Assembly (NCBI RefSeq): GCF_009739905.1
Contig: NZ_CP034279.1
Span: 868,001-932,000 of the forward strand
Source: Streptomyces ficellus
Lineage (GTDB): Bacteria; Actinomycetota; Actinomycetes; Streptomycetales; Streptomycetaceae
Direction: 5' to 3'
DNA length: 64,000 nucleotides
Shown here: positions 18,051 to 26,552 of the stretch, one piece after another
Layout: the number at the start of each line of letters is the position of its first letter
How positions within the stretch are numbered: position 1 is the first letter of the stretch
The notes under the pieces: model-generated
Seen by the model: the letters and a program-made list of their open reading frames with translations, nothing else
Told to the model about the DNA's origin: nothing
The model's database searches: none
Made by a program: the position numbers and the translations under genes

Positions 18051-18347
18051 ATGCTCGGCTCGACCATGATCGAATCCGGTACGGCCCCGTCGGTGGACAC
18101 GTCCCACCGCTACGCACTGCTCACCGCCCGCACGGGTCTGGAGCCGGACCTGGCGCAGCGTTACACCACCGACCCGCTGTCGGTGCTGACCGAGTTCGGC
18201 CTGACCGGAGCCGAGCCGGTCTACCTGGTGGCCGCGGAGGACGTGTACCTGGAGAACCTGGACCAGCCGGGCGCGGGCGTGGCCTCGTTCTGCAACTTCA
18301 CCCACGGCCCGTCCTGCTTCGCGACGTCCGCCGCGGAGCGCTCGTGA
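18051..18347 (+). CDS. RiPP (TOMM-type) precursor peptide
   Basis: The 98-residue peptide has a leader-like part (about 1-75, with LEPDLAQRY, DPLSVLTEFGL and an acidic EDVYLENLDQ stretch, reminiscent of nitrile-hydratase-type leader peptides) and a short C-terminal tail rich in cyclisable residues: Ser79, Cys81, Thr84, Ser88, Cys89, Thr92 and Ser93. The tail has a mirrored SFC...SCF look. It overlaps the cyclodehydratase gene by 4 nt (GTGA), so production is coupled. The ATG at 18051 follows GGGAGGGGAACTC. An in-frame ATG at 17919 with its own AAGGGAG site would add 44 residues. Core and cleavage site are inferred. Confidence 0.75.
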   Translation: MLGSTMIESGTAPSVDTSHRYALLTARTGLEPDLAQRYTTDPLSVLTEFGLTGAEPVYLVAAEDVYLENLDQPGAGVASFCNFTHGPSCFATSAAERS

Positions 18348-20611
18348 CCGTCACCGATCCGGCTCCCGCCGGTCTTCCGGTGGGGTTCAAGCGGCACCTG
18401 CGGGTGGAGACGGTGAGCGGAGAGGCGGTGTACCTGCTGTCGGAGCGGGGCACCACGGTGCTGCGGGGCCCGCAGGTGGAGGTGCTGGCCCCGCTGCTGG
18501 ACGGGACACGGACGCTGCCCGCGGTGATCGCCGAGGCGACGGCGGCGGTGCCCGCGGCGGAGGCGGGCCGGGTGATCGCCGCCCTGGCCAGGGCCGACCT
18601 GGTCGGGTACCGGGACCCCGCGGCGGACGCGGCGGCCGAGGCCTACTGGGAGCTCGCCGGCATCGGCGCACCCGGGGTCGCGGCGGCGGTCCGTTCCACT
18701 CCGGTGCACGTGGTGCCGCTGGGGCGGACGGACGGGGCGGCCGCCATGGCGGAGTGCGTGGCGGCCGGGCTGGCCCTCGCGCCGTCCGAGGAGGAGGCCG
18801 CGTTCGGGCTGATCCTGTGCGACGACTACCTCGATCCCGCACTCGCCGAGGTGGACGCCCGGCACCGTGCGGCGGGCCGGCCGTGGCTGCTGGCCCGGCC
18901 CGGCGGGCCGGAGGTGTGGGTGGGCCCGGTGTTCGGCGCGGCCGGCGGACCGTGCTGGTCGTGTCTGGCGCACCGGCTGCGCGGTCACCGCTCGTCGCAG
19001 GCGCCGGTCCGGCACGCCCTCGGGCTGCCCGGCCCGGTGCCGCTGCCGGAGGCGTCACTGCCGGCGGTGCGGACCATGGGGGTGCAGACGACCGTGCTGG
19101 AGGCCCTGAAGTGGGCGGCCGGGATGCGGTACGCGGGGCAGGGCTCGGTGTGCCGGCTCGACACCCGCACCCTGCGCACCAGCCACCACCCGGTGACCCG
19201 GCGCCCGCAGTGCGCCGAGTGCGGGGACCCGGGGCTGGTGGGCGCCCTGGCCCGGCGTCCCGTGGTGCCGGTGTCCCGGCCGAAGGTGAGCGGGGCGGGC
19301 GGCAATCACCGGGCGATGACCCCGGCGCAGGTGCTCGGCCGCTACCGGCACCTGGTCGATCCGGTGACCGGCGTCGTGTCCGGGCTGCGGCCGGCCCCGG
19401 GCACCCCGGAGGGCCTCAACCACTGGGTGTCGGGCCGGAACCTCGCGTGGCGCGGCACGGGGCCCGAGGGGCTGCGCAGTTGCAGCGGCGGCAAGGGGGT
19501 CACCCCCGAGGAGGCCGAGGCGGGCGCGCTCTGCGAGGCGGTGGAACGTTACTGCGGGACGCGGCAGGGCGACGAGGCGGTGGTGCGGGGTTCGTTCACG
19601 GAGCTGGGGGAAGCCGCCGTGCACCCCCAGCGCGTGCAGCTGTACGCCGAGCGGCAGTTCCGGGAGCGGGAGCGGTGGAACGCGCACTGCGCGCCGATGC
19701 ACGCGGTACCGCCGCGCTTCGACGAGGGGGCGGAGCGGGAGTGGACGCCCGTCTGGTCGCTGACGGCACGGCGGCACCGGCTGCTGCCCACCTCCATGCT
19801 GTACTTCGGCCCCGGCCGTGACGGCGTCGACCGCGCCCCCTGGGCCGACTCCAACGGCAACGCGGCCGGCAGCAGCCTGGAGGACGCCCTGGTCCAGGGG
19901 TTCCTGGAACTCGTCGAGCGCGACGCGGTGGCCCTGTGGTGGTACAACCGGCTGCGCCGGCCGGCGGTCGACCTCGACCTGTTCGACGAGCCGTGGCTCG
20001 CGCGGACGCGCACCGCGTACGGGAGGGCGGGCCGGTCGTTGTGGGTCCTCGACCTCACCGCCGACTTCGGCATCCCCGTGATGGCCGCCGTCTCCCGCCG
20101 GGAGGAGGGGCCCGAGGAGCGGATCTCCTTCGGCTTCGGTGCCCATTTCGACCCCCGGCTGGCGCTGCGGCGGGCGGTCACGGAGATGTGCCAGCTGCTG
20201 CCTCCCGCGGACACCGGGTCCGAGGAGCCGCTGCACCGAAGACCCGGCGTGCCCGCGGAACTGCGTGCCTGGTGGTGCGAGGCGACCGTCCGGAACCAGC
20301 CGTACCTGCTCCCCGATCCCGCCCAGACCGCCCGGGGGCCGGCCGGATACGGTTACGTTCCGCGGGCCGATCTGCGCGCGGATGTGGAAGCGGCCGAATC
20401 AGTTATACGTGCCCATGACATGGAATTGCTGGTGCTCGACCAGACGCGGCCGGACGTGGGCCTGCCCGTCGTCAAAGTCATCGTTCCGGGATTGCGGCAC
20501 TTCTGGGCGCGGTTCGCCCCGGGACGCCTCTTCGACGTGCCCGTACGCATGGGATGGCGCGAGCGGCCCGTCCCCTACGAGGAGTTGAATCCCGTTCCAT
20601 TGTTCGTATGA
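18344..20611 (+). CDS. fused TOMM cyclodehydratase (leader-binding/E1-like plus YcaO)
   Basis: This 755-residue protein fuses the two halves of an azoline-forming cyclodehydratase. Residues 15-90 look like a winged-helix recognition element, about 110-300 like the E1/ThiF-derived domain with zinc ligands Cys204/Cys207 and Cys290/Cys293, and about 340-755 are the YcaO domain (SGGKGVTPEEAEAGALCEAVERY split near 485-507; SLEDALVQGFLELVERDA). The C-terminus is Pro-containing (NPVPLFV), as in many YcaO enzymes. It would use ATP to turn Cys/Ser/Thr of the precursor into azolines (or make a related backbone change). No azoline dehydrogenase gene is adjacent. It starts with GTG inside the precursor's stop. 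Confidence 0.92.
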   Translation: MTVTDPAPAGLPVGFKRHLRVETVSGEAVYLLSERGTTVLRGPQVEVLAPLLDGTRTLPAVIAEATAAVPAAEAGRVIAALARADLVGYRDPAADAAAEAYWELAGIGAPGVAAAVRSTPVHVVPLGRTDGAAAMAECVAAGLALAPSEEEAAFGLILCDDYLDPALAEVDARHRAAGRPWLLARPGGPEVWVGPVFGAAGGPCWSCLAHRLRGHRSSQAPVRHALGLPGPVPLPEASLPAVRTMGVQTTVLEALKWAAGMRYAGQGSVCRLDTRTLRTSHHPVTRRPQCAECGDPGLVGALARRPVVPVSRPKVSGAGGNHRAMTPAQVLGRYRHLVDPVTGVVSGLRPAPGTPEGLNHWVSGRNLAWRGTGPEGLRSCSGGKGVTPEEAEAGALCEAVERYCGTRQGDEAVVRGSFTELGEAAVHPQRVQLYAERQFRERERWNAHCAPMHAVPPRFDEGAEREWTPVWSLTARRHRLLPTSMLYFGPGRDGVDRAPWADSNGNAAGSSLEDALVQGFLELVERDAVALWWYNRLRRPAVDLDLFDEPWLARTRTAYGRAGRSLWVLDLTADFGIPVMAAVSRREEGPEERISFGFGAHFDPRLALRRAVTEMCQLLPPADTGSEEPLHRRPGVPAELRAWWCEATVRNQPYLLPDPAQTARGPAGYGYVPRADLRADVEAAESVIRAHDMELLVLDQTRPDVGLPVVKVIVPGLRHFWARFAPGRLFDVPVRMGWRERPVPYEELNPVPLFV

Positions 20612-20697
20612 ACCCCCTCCTTTCTCCTCATCGGTGGCAAGTCCGAACCTTTGCTTATTAGCATGCGGATCGCCACTGTCCTTGCGAGGAGGCCGCG

Positions 20698-22002
20698 ATG
20701 CCGGATCGTGTCCGGAATGCTGTTCCGCACATATTCGACGACAGACAACGAGACATAGGTATTTCGGCCAATGAGGAAGGGATGGAACCCGGCCACTTCC
20801 CGGCCGCCACCGGGGTGCCGCCGGCCCGGCCCGACATTCCCGCCCCCCGGCTGGCCCGGGGCATCACGATCGTGGCCCTGCTGTGCTACGCCACGGTCAC
20901 CGTGCTCAACGTCCTGCGGTCGGGCGGGTCGAGCGGTACCCGCCTCGCCGTCTGCGTCGGCCTCGTCCTGCTCGTCTTCGGCGTGCAGTTCGTGGTCTCC
21001 GCCCCCGCGGCCCGGACCTGGTCCATGCGCCGGAAGGTCGGCTTCCTCGCCTTCCAGACGCTGCTGACCTATCTGCCGCTGGTCTGGTTCGGGCTGTCGT
21101 GGGGCAGCATGGAAGGGCCGCTCGCCGCCTCCGTGCTCCTGACGTTCCGCTGGCGGACCGCCTGGCCGCTGTTCGGTGCCGTGGTGGCCAGCATCCCGGT
21201 GTACGCGATCGCCCTCGGCCAGCCCGCCGCCCAGGTCGGCTACTTCCTGATCGCCGGCATGCTCTGCGGCATCGTCATCTACGGTCTCAGCCGGCTCACC
21301 GACCTGGTCCACGAAGTGCACTCCACGCGCGAGGAACTGGCCAGGATGGCGGTCAACCAGGAACGGCTGCGGTTCGCCCGGGACCTGCACGACCTGCTGG
21401 GCTACAGCCTGTCGGCCATCGCCCTGAAGGGTGAACTCATCCACCGGCTCATCACCACCCGCCCGGACCAGGCGCGCGGGGAGACGGCGGAGCTCCTCGC
21501 GGTCGCGCGCCAGGCGCTGGCCGACGTGCGGCTGGTGTCCAGCGGCTACCGCGACATGTCACTGCGGGACGAGGCCGAGACGGCCGCGGCCATCCTGGCG
21601 GCGGCCGACGTACGGGCCGACGTGTCGATCGAGTGCGGCCGGCTCCACCCGGTCGTCGACACCGCGCTGGCCACCGCTCTGCGTGAGGGTGTGACCAACA
21701 TACTGCGACACAGTAAGGTGCAGAGGTGCAGCATCTCGGCCACCGTGGATGCGGAAACGGTCCTGCTCAGCCTGGTCAACGACGGTGCGCCTTTGGGGAA
21801 GGCGCCCGCGTCGGCATCGACCGGAGGCAGCGGGCTGGACAACCTTCGCGAGCGGTTCGCCAGGATCGGGGGCCGGCTCAGCGCCGGCCCGGGGGAGGAC
21901 GGCCGCTTCCATCTCGAGGCGTACGCGCCCGTGCGGCCGCGGGCGGGGAACGACGGGTCGAGGGGTACCGGCCCGAGGCCCACCGAACGTGCCGCCGCCT
22001 GA
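20698..22002 (+). CDS. sensor histidine kinase (HisKA_3/NarL-type)
   Basis: The 434-residue protein has about five or six transmembrane segments (residues 52-200), a dimerisation/phosphoacceptor helix with His231 in RDLHDLLGYSL, and a HATPase domain with GSGLDNLRERF near 385. There is no large extracellular domain, so it senses through the membrane region, as in DesK/LiaS-like kinases often found beside RiPP genes. It is followed after 44 bp by its response regulator and lies 86 bp after the TOMM enzyme. GAGGAGG precedes the ATG. Confidence 0.93.
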   Translation: MPDRVRNAVPHIFDDRQRDIGISANEEGMEPGHFPAATGVPPARPDIPAPRLARGITIVALLCYATVTVLNVLRSGGSSGTRLAVCVGLVLLVFGVQFVVSAPAARTWSMRRKVGFLAFQTLLTYLPLVWFGLSWGSMEGPLAASVLLTFRWRTAWPLFGAVVASIPVYAIALGQPAAQVGYFLIAGMLCGIVIYGLSRLTDLVHEVHSTREELARMAVNQERLRFARDLHDLLGYSLSAIALKGELIHRLITTRPDQARGETAELLAVARQALADVRLVSSGYRDMSLRDEAETAAAILAAADVRADVSIECGRLHPVVDTALATALREGVTNILRHSKVQRCSISATVDAETVLLSLVNDGAPLGKAPASASTGGSGLDNLRERFARIGGRLSAGPGEDGRFHLEAYAPVRPRAGNDGSRGTGPRPTERAAA

Positions 22003-22046
22003 CCATGACGACCAGTTAGCACCGTAGTGCACTTCTGGGGGGACCG

Positions 22047-22661
22047 ATGCTATGCGTGAAGATCCTGCTCGCAGAGGACATGCACATGATCCGCGGCGCG
22101 CTGATCGCGCTGCTGGAACTGGAGCCGGACCTGGAGGTCGTCGCCTCCGTGGACCGGGGGGACACCATCGTGAAGACGGCGCTGGAGACACGGCCGGACG
22201 TGGCGATCATCGACATCGACCTGCCGGGCACGGACGGACTCACCGCCGCGGCCGACCTGCATGACCAGCTCCCCGGCTGCCGCACCCTCATCCTCACCAG
22301 CCTCGGTCGCCCCGGCACGCTGCGGCGCGCCCTCACGGCGCACGTCACCGGGTTCCTGCTCAAGGACTCGCCGCCCGAGCAACTGGCGGCGGCGGTCCGC
22401 GCGGTGGCCGTGGGCAGACGGGTCGTCGACCCACAGCTCGCCCTCACGGCATGGGACTCACCGGACAACCCGCTCTCGCCCAGGGAGCTGGAAGTCCTGA
22501 GACTGGCCGCCCAGGGTGCCGACGCCGCCGAGATCGCCGGATGTCTGTTCCTGTCCAAGGGAACGGTCCGCAACTACCTCACCGCCATCGTCAGCAAGCT
22601 GGGCGCCCGCAACCGCATCGACGCCATCAGGATCGCCGAGGAGGCCGGCTGGATCCCGTGA
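22047..22661 (+). CDS. NarL/LuxR-family response regulator
   Basis: The 204-residue protein has a receiver domain (1-120; phosphoacceptor Asp56 in IIDIDLPG) and a LuxR-type helix-turn-helix at the C-terminus (LSPRELEVLRLAAQG, then AEIAGCLFLSKGTVRNYL). It pairs with the kinase just upstream. Its last 204 nt overlap, on the opposite strand, the end of the PPTase reading frame. Targets may include the RiPP genes or the SARP gene, but no operator was identified. Confidence 0.93.
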   Translation: MLCVKILLAEDMHMIRGALIALLELEPDLEVVASVDRGDTIVKTALETRPDVAIIDIDLPGTDGLTAAADLHDQLPGCRTLILTSLGRPGTLRRALTAHVTGFLLKDSPPEQLAAAVRAVAVGRRVVDPQLALTAWDSPDNPLSPRELEVLRLAAQGADAAEIAGCLFLSKGTVRNYLTAIVSKLGARNRIDAIRIAEEAGWIP

Positions 22662-23477
22662 CCCCTCCCTCGACCACCCGAGCAGCGTGTCGAGCATGCC
22701 CTGGTCCAGCATCGTGCCCACCGAGACGTCCGGCAGGTCGCCGAAGCCGGCGTCGTGCACGGCGGCGCTGACCACGTACCGCTCCCCCACCCGGAAGGTG
22801 CCGAAGGTCCACTCGTCCCCGCCCGCCGGCGTGCCGTCGGGACGGACCAGCGTGGTCCGGGGCCCGTCCAGGTCGAAGCCGAACTCGGTGAAACGGAACC
22901 GCAGTCCCTGCCCCAGGGCCTTGCTGTACGCCTCCTTGAGCGTCCACAACCGCACCATCGTGTCGTTGCGGGACCGCTCACCGCCGGCGTCCAGCGACGC
23001 CTTCTCGTACGGGGTGCACGCCTGGAGTTCGGAACCGGTGCCCGCGAGCCTGCGGTCGGCGCGCTCGACGTCCACCCCGATCCGCCCCCGGCGGGTGACG
23101 CCGACGAGCATCATCTCCTCGGTGTGGCTGAGGCTGACGTCGATCTGGTCGCAGCCCCGTACGTAGGGCCTGCCTCCCGGCTGGTAGGACAGGTCGACGA
23201 GGTCCGGAGTCGTGTCCAGCACCTGGGCGGCGGTGTACCGCAGGAACAGCCGGGAGGCGACGAAACGGTCCCTCATCCGGGGCCGGTCGAAGCTCTCGTA
23301 GCGGTTCCAGTCACGGCCGAGGAGGTGGCGCACCGCGTCGGTCCCGCCCCGCGGCAGCCAGCCGGGCATCGTGCCGTACACCAGCACGCTCCCGGTGACG
23401 GCCAGTTCGTCGCGGACCCGGTCCCACGGTCCGCCCGGCCCCAGCGCCGGCAGCGGCCGGCCGATTCGGGTGCCCAC
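22458..23477 (-). CDS. Sfp-type 4'-phosphopantetheinyl transferase
   Basis: The protein (339 codons as read) carries the Sfp-family signatures GVDVE (134-138, magnesium ligands) and WTLKEAYSKALG (178-189). It would activate the ACPs of this cluster. The recognisable domain ends near residue 270; the remaining 67 or so codons run antisense through the 3' end of the response-regulator gene and have unnatural composition. Either the genes truly overlap tail to tail by 204 bp or a frameshift has removed a stop near 22.66 kb. The GTG start directly abuts the stop of the ACP-AT gene. Confidence 0.85.
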   Translation of the reverse strand: MGTRIGRPLPALGPGGPWDRVRDELAVTGSVLVYGTMPGWLPRGGTDAVRHLLGRDWNRYESFDRPRMRDRFVASRLFLRYTAAQVLDTTPDLVDLSYQPGGRPYVRGCDQIDVSLSHTEEMMLVGVTRRGRIGVDVERADRRLAGTGSELQACTPYEKASLDAGGERSRNDTMVRLWTLKEAYSKALGQGLRFRFTEFGFDLDGPRTTLVRPDGTPAGGDEWTFGTFRVGERYVVSAAVHDAGFGDLPDVSVGTMLDQGMLDTLLGWSREGSRDPAGLLGDPDGVDAVAGAQLADDGGEVVADRSLGQEQTSGDLGGVGTLGGQSQDFQLPGRERVVR

Positions 23478-24710
23478 TCACGCTCCCGCGAGTTCGGCGG
23501 CCAGCGGGCCGGCGCCCAGCGCGGAGATGACCCCGGCGAGGTCCACGGCGTCGCTGTCCGGCCGGGGGCACATCGGGATGCAGGCGGGCCCGCCCATGCG
23601 CCGCAGGTAGGGACCGAGGACGGGACGCGGCCCGATCTCGACGACGTGCGTGGGGGTCTGCTGGCCGAGCATGCCGCGGGCCGCGTCGGCGAACCGGATC
23701 GGCGAGGTGAGCTGTTCGGTCCAGTACGAGGCGTACAGCGGCTCGGTGGCCAGCCGGCCCAGCACGGTGGAGTAGAACGGCACGCGCGGCGTCCCGGCGG
23801 GGATCCGGCGGGCGACCGCCTCGAACTTGGGGACGACCGGCTCCATCAGCGGGGAGTTGAAGGCGTGGCCCACCGGCAGGTGCCGGCACTTGATGCCACG
23901 GGTGGCCAGCTCCGCCTCGATCCGCTCCAGTCCGGCCACCTCGCCGGAGAGCACGGTCGCACGGGCCGCGTTGACGGCGCTGATGCCGACACCCGGCTCC
24001 GCGACGACCAGTTCGGCGATCTCGTACGGGGAGACGCAGGCGGCCATCATGCCGCCGCCGGAGGGCAGGTACTGCATGAAGGCGCCCCGCATCGCGATCA
24101 GCTTGGCCGCATCCGCCGGGTTGAGCGCGCCCGCCACCGTGGCCGCCGCGAACTCACCGATGCCGTGGCCGAGGACGGCGACCGGCACGACGCCCGAGGT
24201 CTCCAGCGTCCTCGCGAGGGCGTACTCGACGGCGAAGAGGGCCGGCTGGGTGAACGCCGTCAGGTGGATGCGGGGGTCCTCGCTGAGGATCAGGTCGACG
24301 ACCGACAGCCCCAGGTACGGGTGCAGAGCCTCGGCCATCTCGTCCAGATGGCCCCGGTAGGCGGCGGAGTCCAGGTACAGGGCCGACGTCATGCCCGGGT
24401 ACTGGCAGCCCTGGCCCGTGAACACGAACGCCGCCCTGGCCCGGTGGGCGCCCGGCCGGCGGACGTCGCGCACCGCCATGTGGCGGGCGAGTTCGCGCAC
24501 CGTGGGGTACGCCCGGATGTCGTCCAGGTCGATGAGTGGTCCGAACTCCTCCTCGATGTCCCCGTAGAGGCTCAGCGCGGCCACGGAGTCGAGACCGTAC
24601 TCGGACAACGGGACCGAGTCGTCCACCGGCCGGCCCAGATAGTGGCCGAGCCGCTCCAGCAGCCATTCTCGATGGGCCCCGCCGAGGCGGTCGGGTTCCT
24701 GCGCGGGCAT
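23478..24710 (-). CDS. ACP-AT fusion with substituted AT nucleophile
   Basis: The 410-residue protein has an N-terminal carrier domain (phosphopantetheine Ser42 in YGLDSVAAL) and an AT-like domain (about 93-400) with FTGQGCQYPGM and the partner histidine region VGHAFNSPLM. In the AT nucleophile motif GHSxGE the serine is glycine (GHGIGE, Gly183; bases checked), so it cannot form the usual acyl-serine. It may act as a carrier with a docking or structural AT. It lies between the acyl-CoA dehydrogenase and PPTase genes in the FAAL operon, so the carrier domain probably receives the acyl group activated by FAAL. GAAGGAG precedes the ATG. Confidence 0.88.
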   Translation of the reverse strand: MPAQEPDRLGGAHREWLLERLGHYLGRPVDDSVPLSEYGLDSVAALSLYGDIEEEFGPLIDLDDIRAYPTVRELARHMAVRDVRRPGAHRARAAFVFTGQGCQYPGMTSALYLDSAAYRGHLDEMAEALHPYLGLSVVDLILSEDPRIHLTAFTQPALFAVEYALARTLETSGVVPVAVLGHGIGEFAAATVAGALNPADAAKLIAMRGAFMQYLPSGGGMMAACVSPYEIAELVVAEPGVGISAVNAARATVLSGEVAGLERIEAELATRGIKCRHLPVGHAFNSPLMEPVVPKFEAVARRIPAGTPRVPFYSTVLGRLATEPLYASYWTEQLTSPIRFADAARGMLGQQTPTHVVEIGPRPVLGPYLRRMGGPACIPMCPRPDSDAVDLAGVISALGAGPLAAELAGA

Positions 24711-24746
24711 GGTGTGTGCTCCTTCGGGGGCGAGGGGCGGGGTGGG

Positions 24747-26552
24747 TCAGGCGAGCGGGGAGTTGAACAGGTCGTAGCTGCGCCGGCCGTGCAGCCGGGC
24801 CATGACCTCGGCGAGCACCCGCTGCTCGGCGAGCGCCGGCCGGTCCGGCAGGGCCAGGCCCAGCCGCCGCGCCAGCCGGTACAGGGCGGCCGACGGCCAG
24901 GCGGTGTCGGCCAGGAACCGGTCCGTGGCGTCCCCCGACGCCTGCTGCTCGCGCCACACGCCCAGGCAGGCCGCCGCCGCCAGCACCAGGGTGTAGCGGT
25001 CGGCGAGCGCGAGACTGTGCGGGCTGGCGAGCGCGCTGCGGTCCGACTGCGGGATGCCCGCGAAGGCCTTGCGCAGGTCGGCGAGTTCGATGGCGAACGC
25101 GCGGACCAGGAACCGCAGCACGCCCGCGTCCCGGCCCGCCCGCGGCAGCCGTGCCTCCTCCAGCAGGTCGGTGCTGGCCACCAGCGTCGCGGCCAGCGGG
25201 TCCGCGTCGCCCAGCAGCGCGGGCTGCGCCAGGTCGAGCGGCGGCAGGTCACCGTGCGGCGCGAACAGCCCCGGCGGCGGCTCGGGGTCGGCGAACCACG
25301 CGTGCTGGGCGAAGAACGGCAGCTGGGGCAGGATGCTGACCTGGCGGCCCGCGCTGCCGGCGTGGCCCAGGGACGTGACCGGCAGGTCCCGCAGCTGCTT
25401 CTGGAACATCCCGTACGCGCCGTCCTCGGCGAACGTCTCCTCGCCGAGGACCGCCGACATCTCGTCCATGGCCTCGGCGGTGAGCTTGGGCGCCAGGTAG
25501 GCGGCGACCGCCGCGTAGACGCTCATCTGCCGGGGCAGCAGGTGCAGCGCCCGGGTGGCGACCAGGGCGAGACAGTCGATGAGCAGCAGGTCCAGGAACG
25601 CCCCGGTCAGCACCGAGCGGACGTGCTGGACGTCGAGCGAGGAGCGGCCGTCGGCACGCGGCCGGGCCGCGAACGCGGCCACCGTGCGCAGTGCCGTGTC
25701 GGCCCCCGCCAGCACGATCGACGGGATCAGGCCCCGGATGACCAGGGAGGAGCGCAGCGACAGTTCGTAGCCGTCGCCCGGCGCGCCGACCAGCGCGGTG
25801 TCCGGGACCGGGCAGTCGTCGAAGCCCAGTCCGCCGAACTCGGCCCCCCGCATGCCGTTGGTGGAGCGGCGGCCCAGGTCGAGGACGCGGCCCGGGGGCA
25901 CGTCGTCCCGGTCGAGGAACAGCACGGTGTGGCTGCGGGCGTGGCCGGGCGTGCCGGTCCGGGCGAAGACGAGCAGGCCGCGCGCCCGGGACGCGTTGGC
26001 GATGCCGGTCTTGCTCCCGTTGAGCAGCAGGTCCCGGCCGGGGCCGGGCCGGGCGGTGAACTCGTCCCGGACGAAGTCGTTGCCGTGGGCGACCCCGTGC
26101 CGGGCGACGGCGATCCGGTCCCCGCCGAGCAGCAGCCGGGCGGCCCGCTCGCGCTGCTCCGTGGACCCGGCGGTCCAGACGGGCGTCGCGGCGAAGAAGC
26201 AGTTCAGCCCGTACCCGAATCCCAGCGAGGCGTCCCGGCGGAAGACGGGGCGCAGCACCCGGCCGAGTTCGTCCATGCGCCGCAGCCGGCCGCCCAGCGC
26301 GGCCGGGACGAACTCCTCGTTCATGCCGTACGCGTCGAGGACGTCCTCGGCGGTGGGCGGCAGGGCGCCGGCCCGGTCCGCGGCGACGAAGGAGGCCCCG
26401 CCGAGCGGGTTCGCCGGGTCGTCGAGGGGGCCGAAGGACCGCTCCAGGGCGTCGGCGCGTTCCGCCGCCGTGCCGCCCGCGGCCGGACGGCCGGGCCCCG
26501 GCCGCTCCTGGCCGGGGCGGTCGGGTGCCGGGCGTTCGCGGAACGGGGTCAT
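24747..26552 (-). CDS. acyl-CoA dehydrogenase-like flavoprotein
   Basis: The 601-residue protein has the acyl-CoA dehydrogenase fold order: N-terminal helices, a middle beta-domain (LLLNGSKTGIANASRARGLLV in parts near 185-205) and C-terminal helical bundle, with about 200 extra residues compared with the usual 380. It overlaps the FAAL stop (ATGA) and precedes ACP-AT, so it probably introduces an alpha,beta double bond or otherwise oxidises a carrier-bound acyl chain, as in FAAL-ACP-dehydrogenase sets of lipopeptide clusters. The first 35 residues are Pro/Arg/Gly-rich. Substrate unknown. Confidence 0.85.
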   Translation of the reverse strand: MTPFRERPAPDRPGQERPGPGRPAAGGTAAERADALERSFGPLDDPANPLGGASFVAADRAGALPPTAEDVLDAYGMNEEFVPAALGGRLRRMDELGRVLRPVFRRDASLGFGYGLNCFFAATPVWTAGSTEQRERAARLLLGGDRIAVARHGVAHGNDFVRDEFTARPGPGRDLLLNGSKTGIANASRARGLLVFARTGTPGHARSHTVLFLDRDDVPPGRVLDLGRRSTNGMRGAEFGGLGFDDCPVPDTALVGAPGDGYELSLRSSLVIRGLIPSIVLAGADTALRTVAAFAARPRADGRSSLDVQHVRSVLTGAFLDLLLIDCLALVATRALHLLPRQMSVYAAVAAYLAPKLTAEAMDEMSAVLGEETFAEDGAYGMFQKQLRDLPVTSLGHAGSAGRQVSILPQLPFFAQHAWFADPEPPPGLFAPHGDLPPLDLAQPALLGDADPLAATLVASTDLLEEARLPRAGRDAGVLRFLVRAFAIELADLRKAFAGIPQSDRSALASPHSLALADRYTLVLAAAACLGVWREQQASGDATDRFLADTAWPSAALYRLARRLGLALPDRPALAEQRVLAEVMARLHGRRSYDLFNSPLA

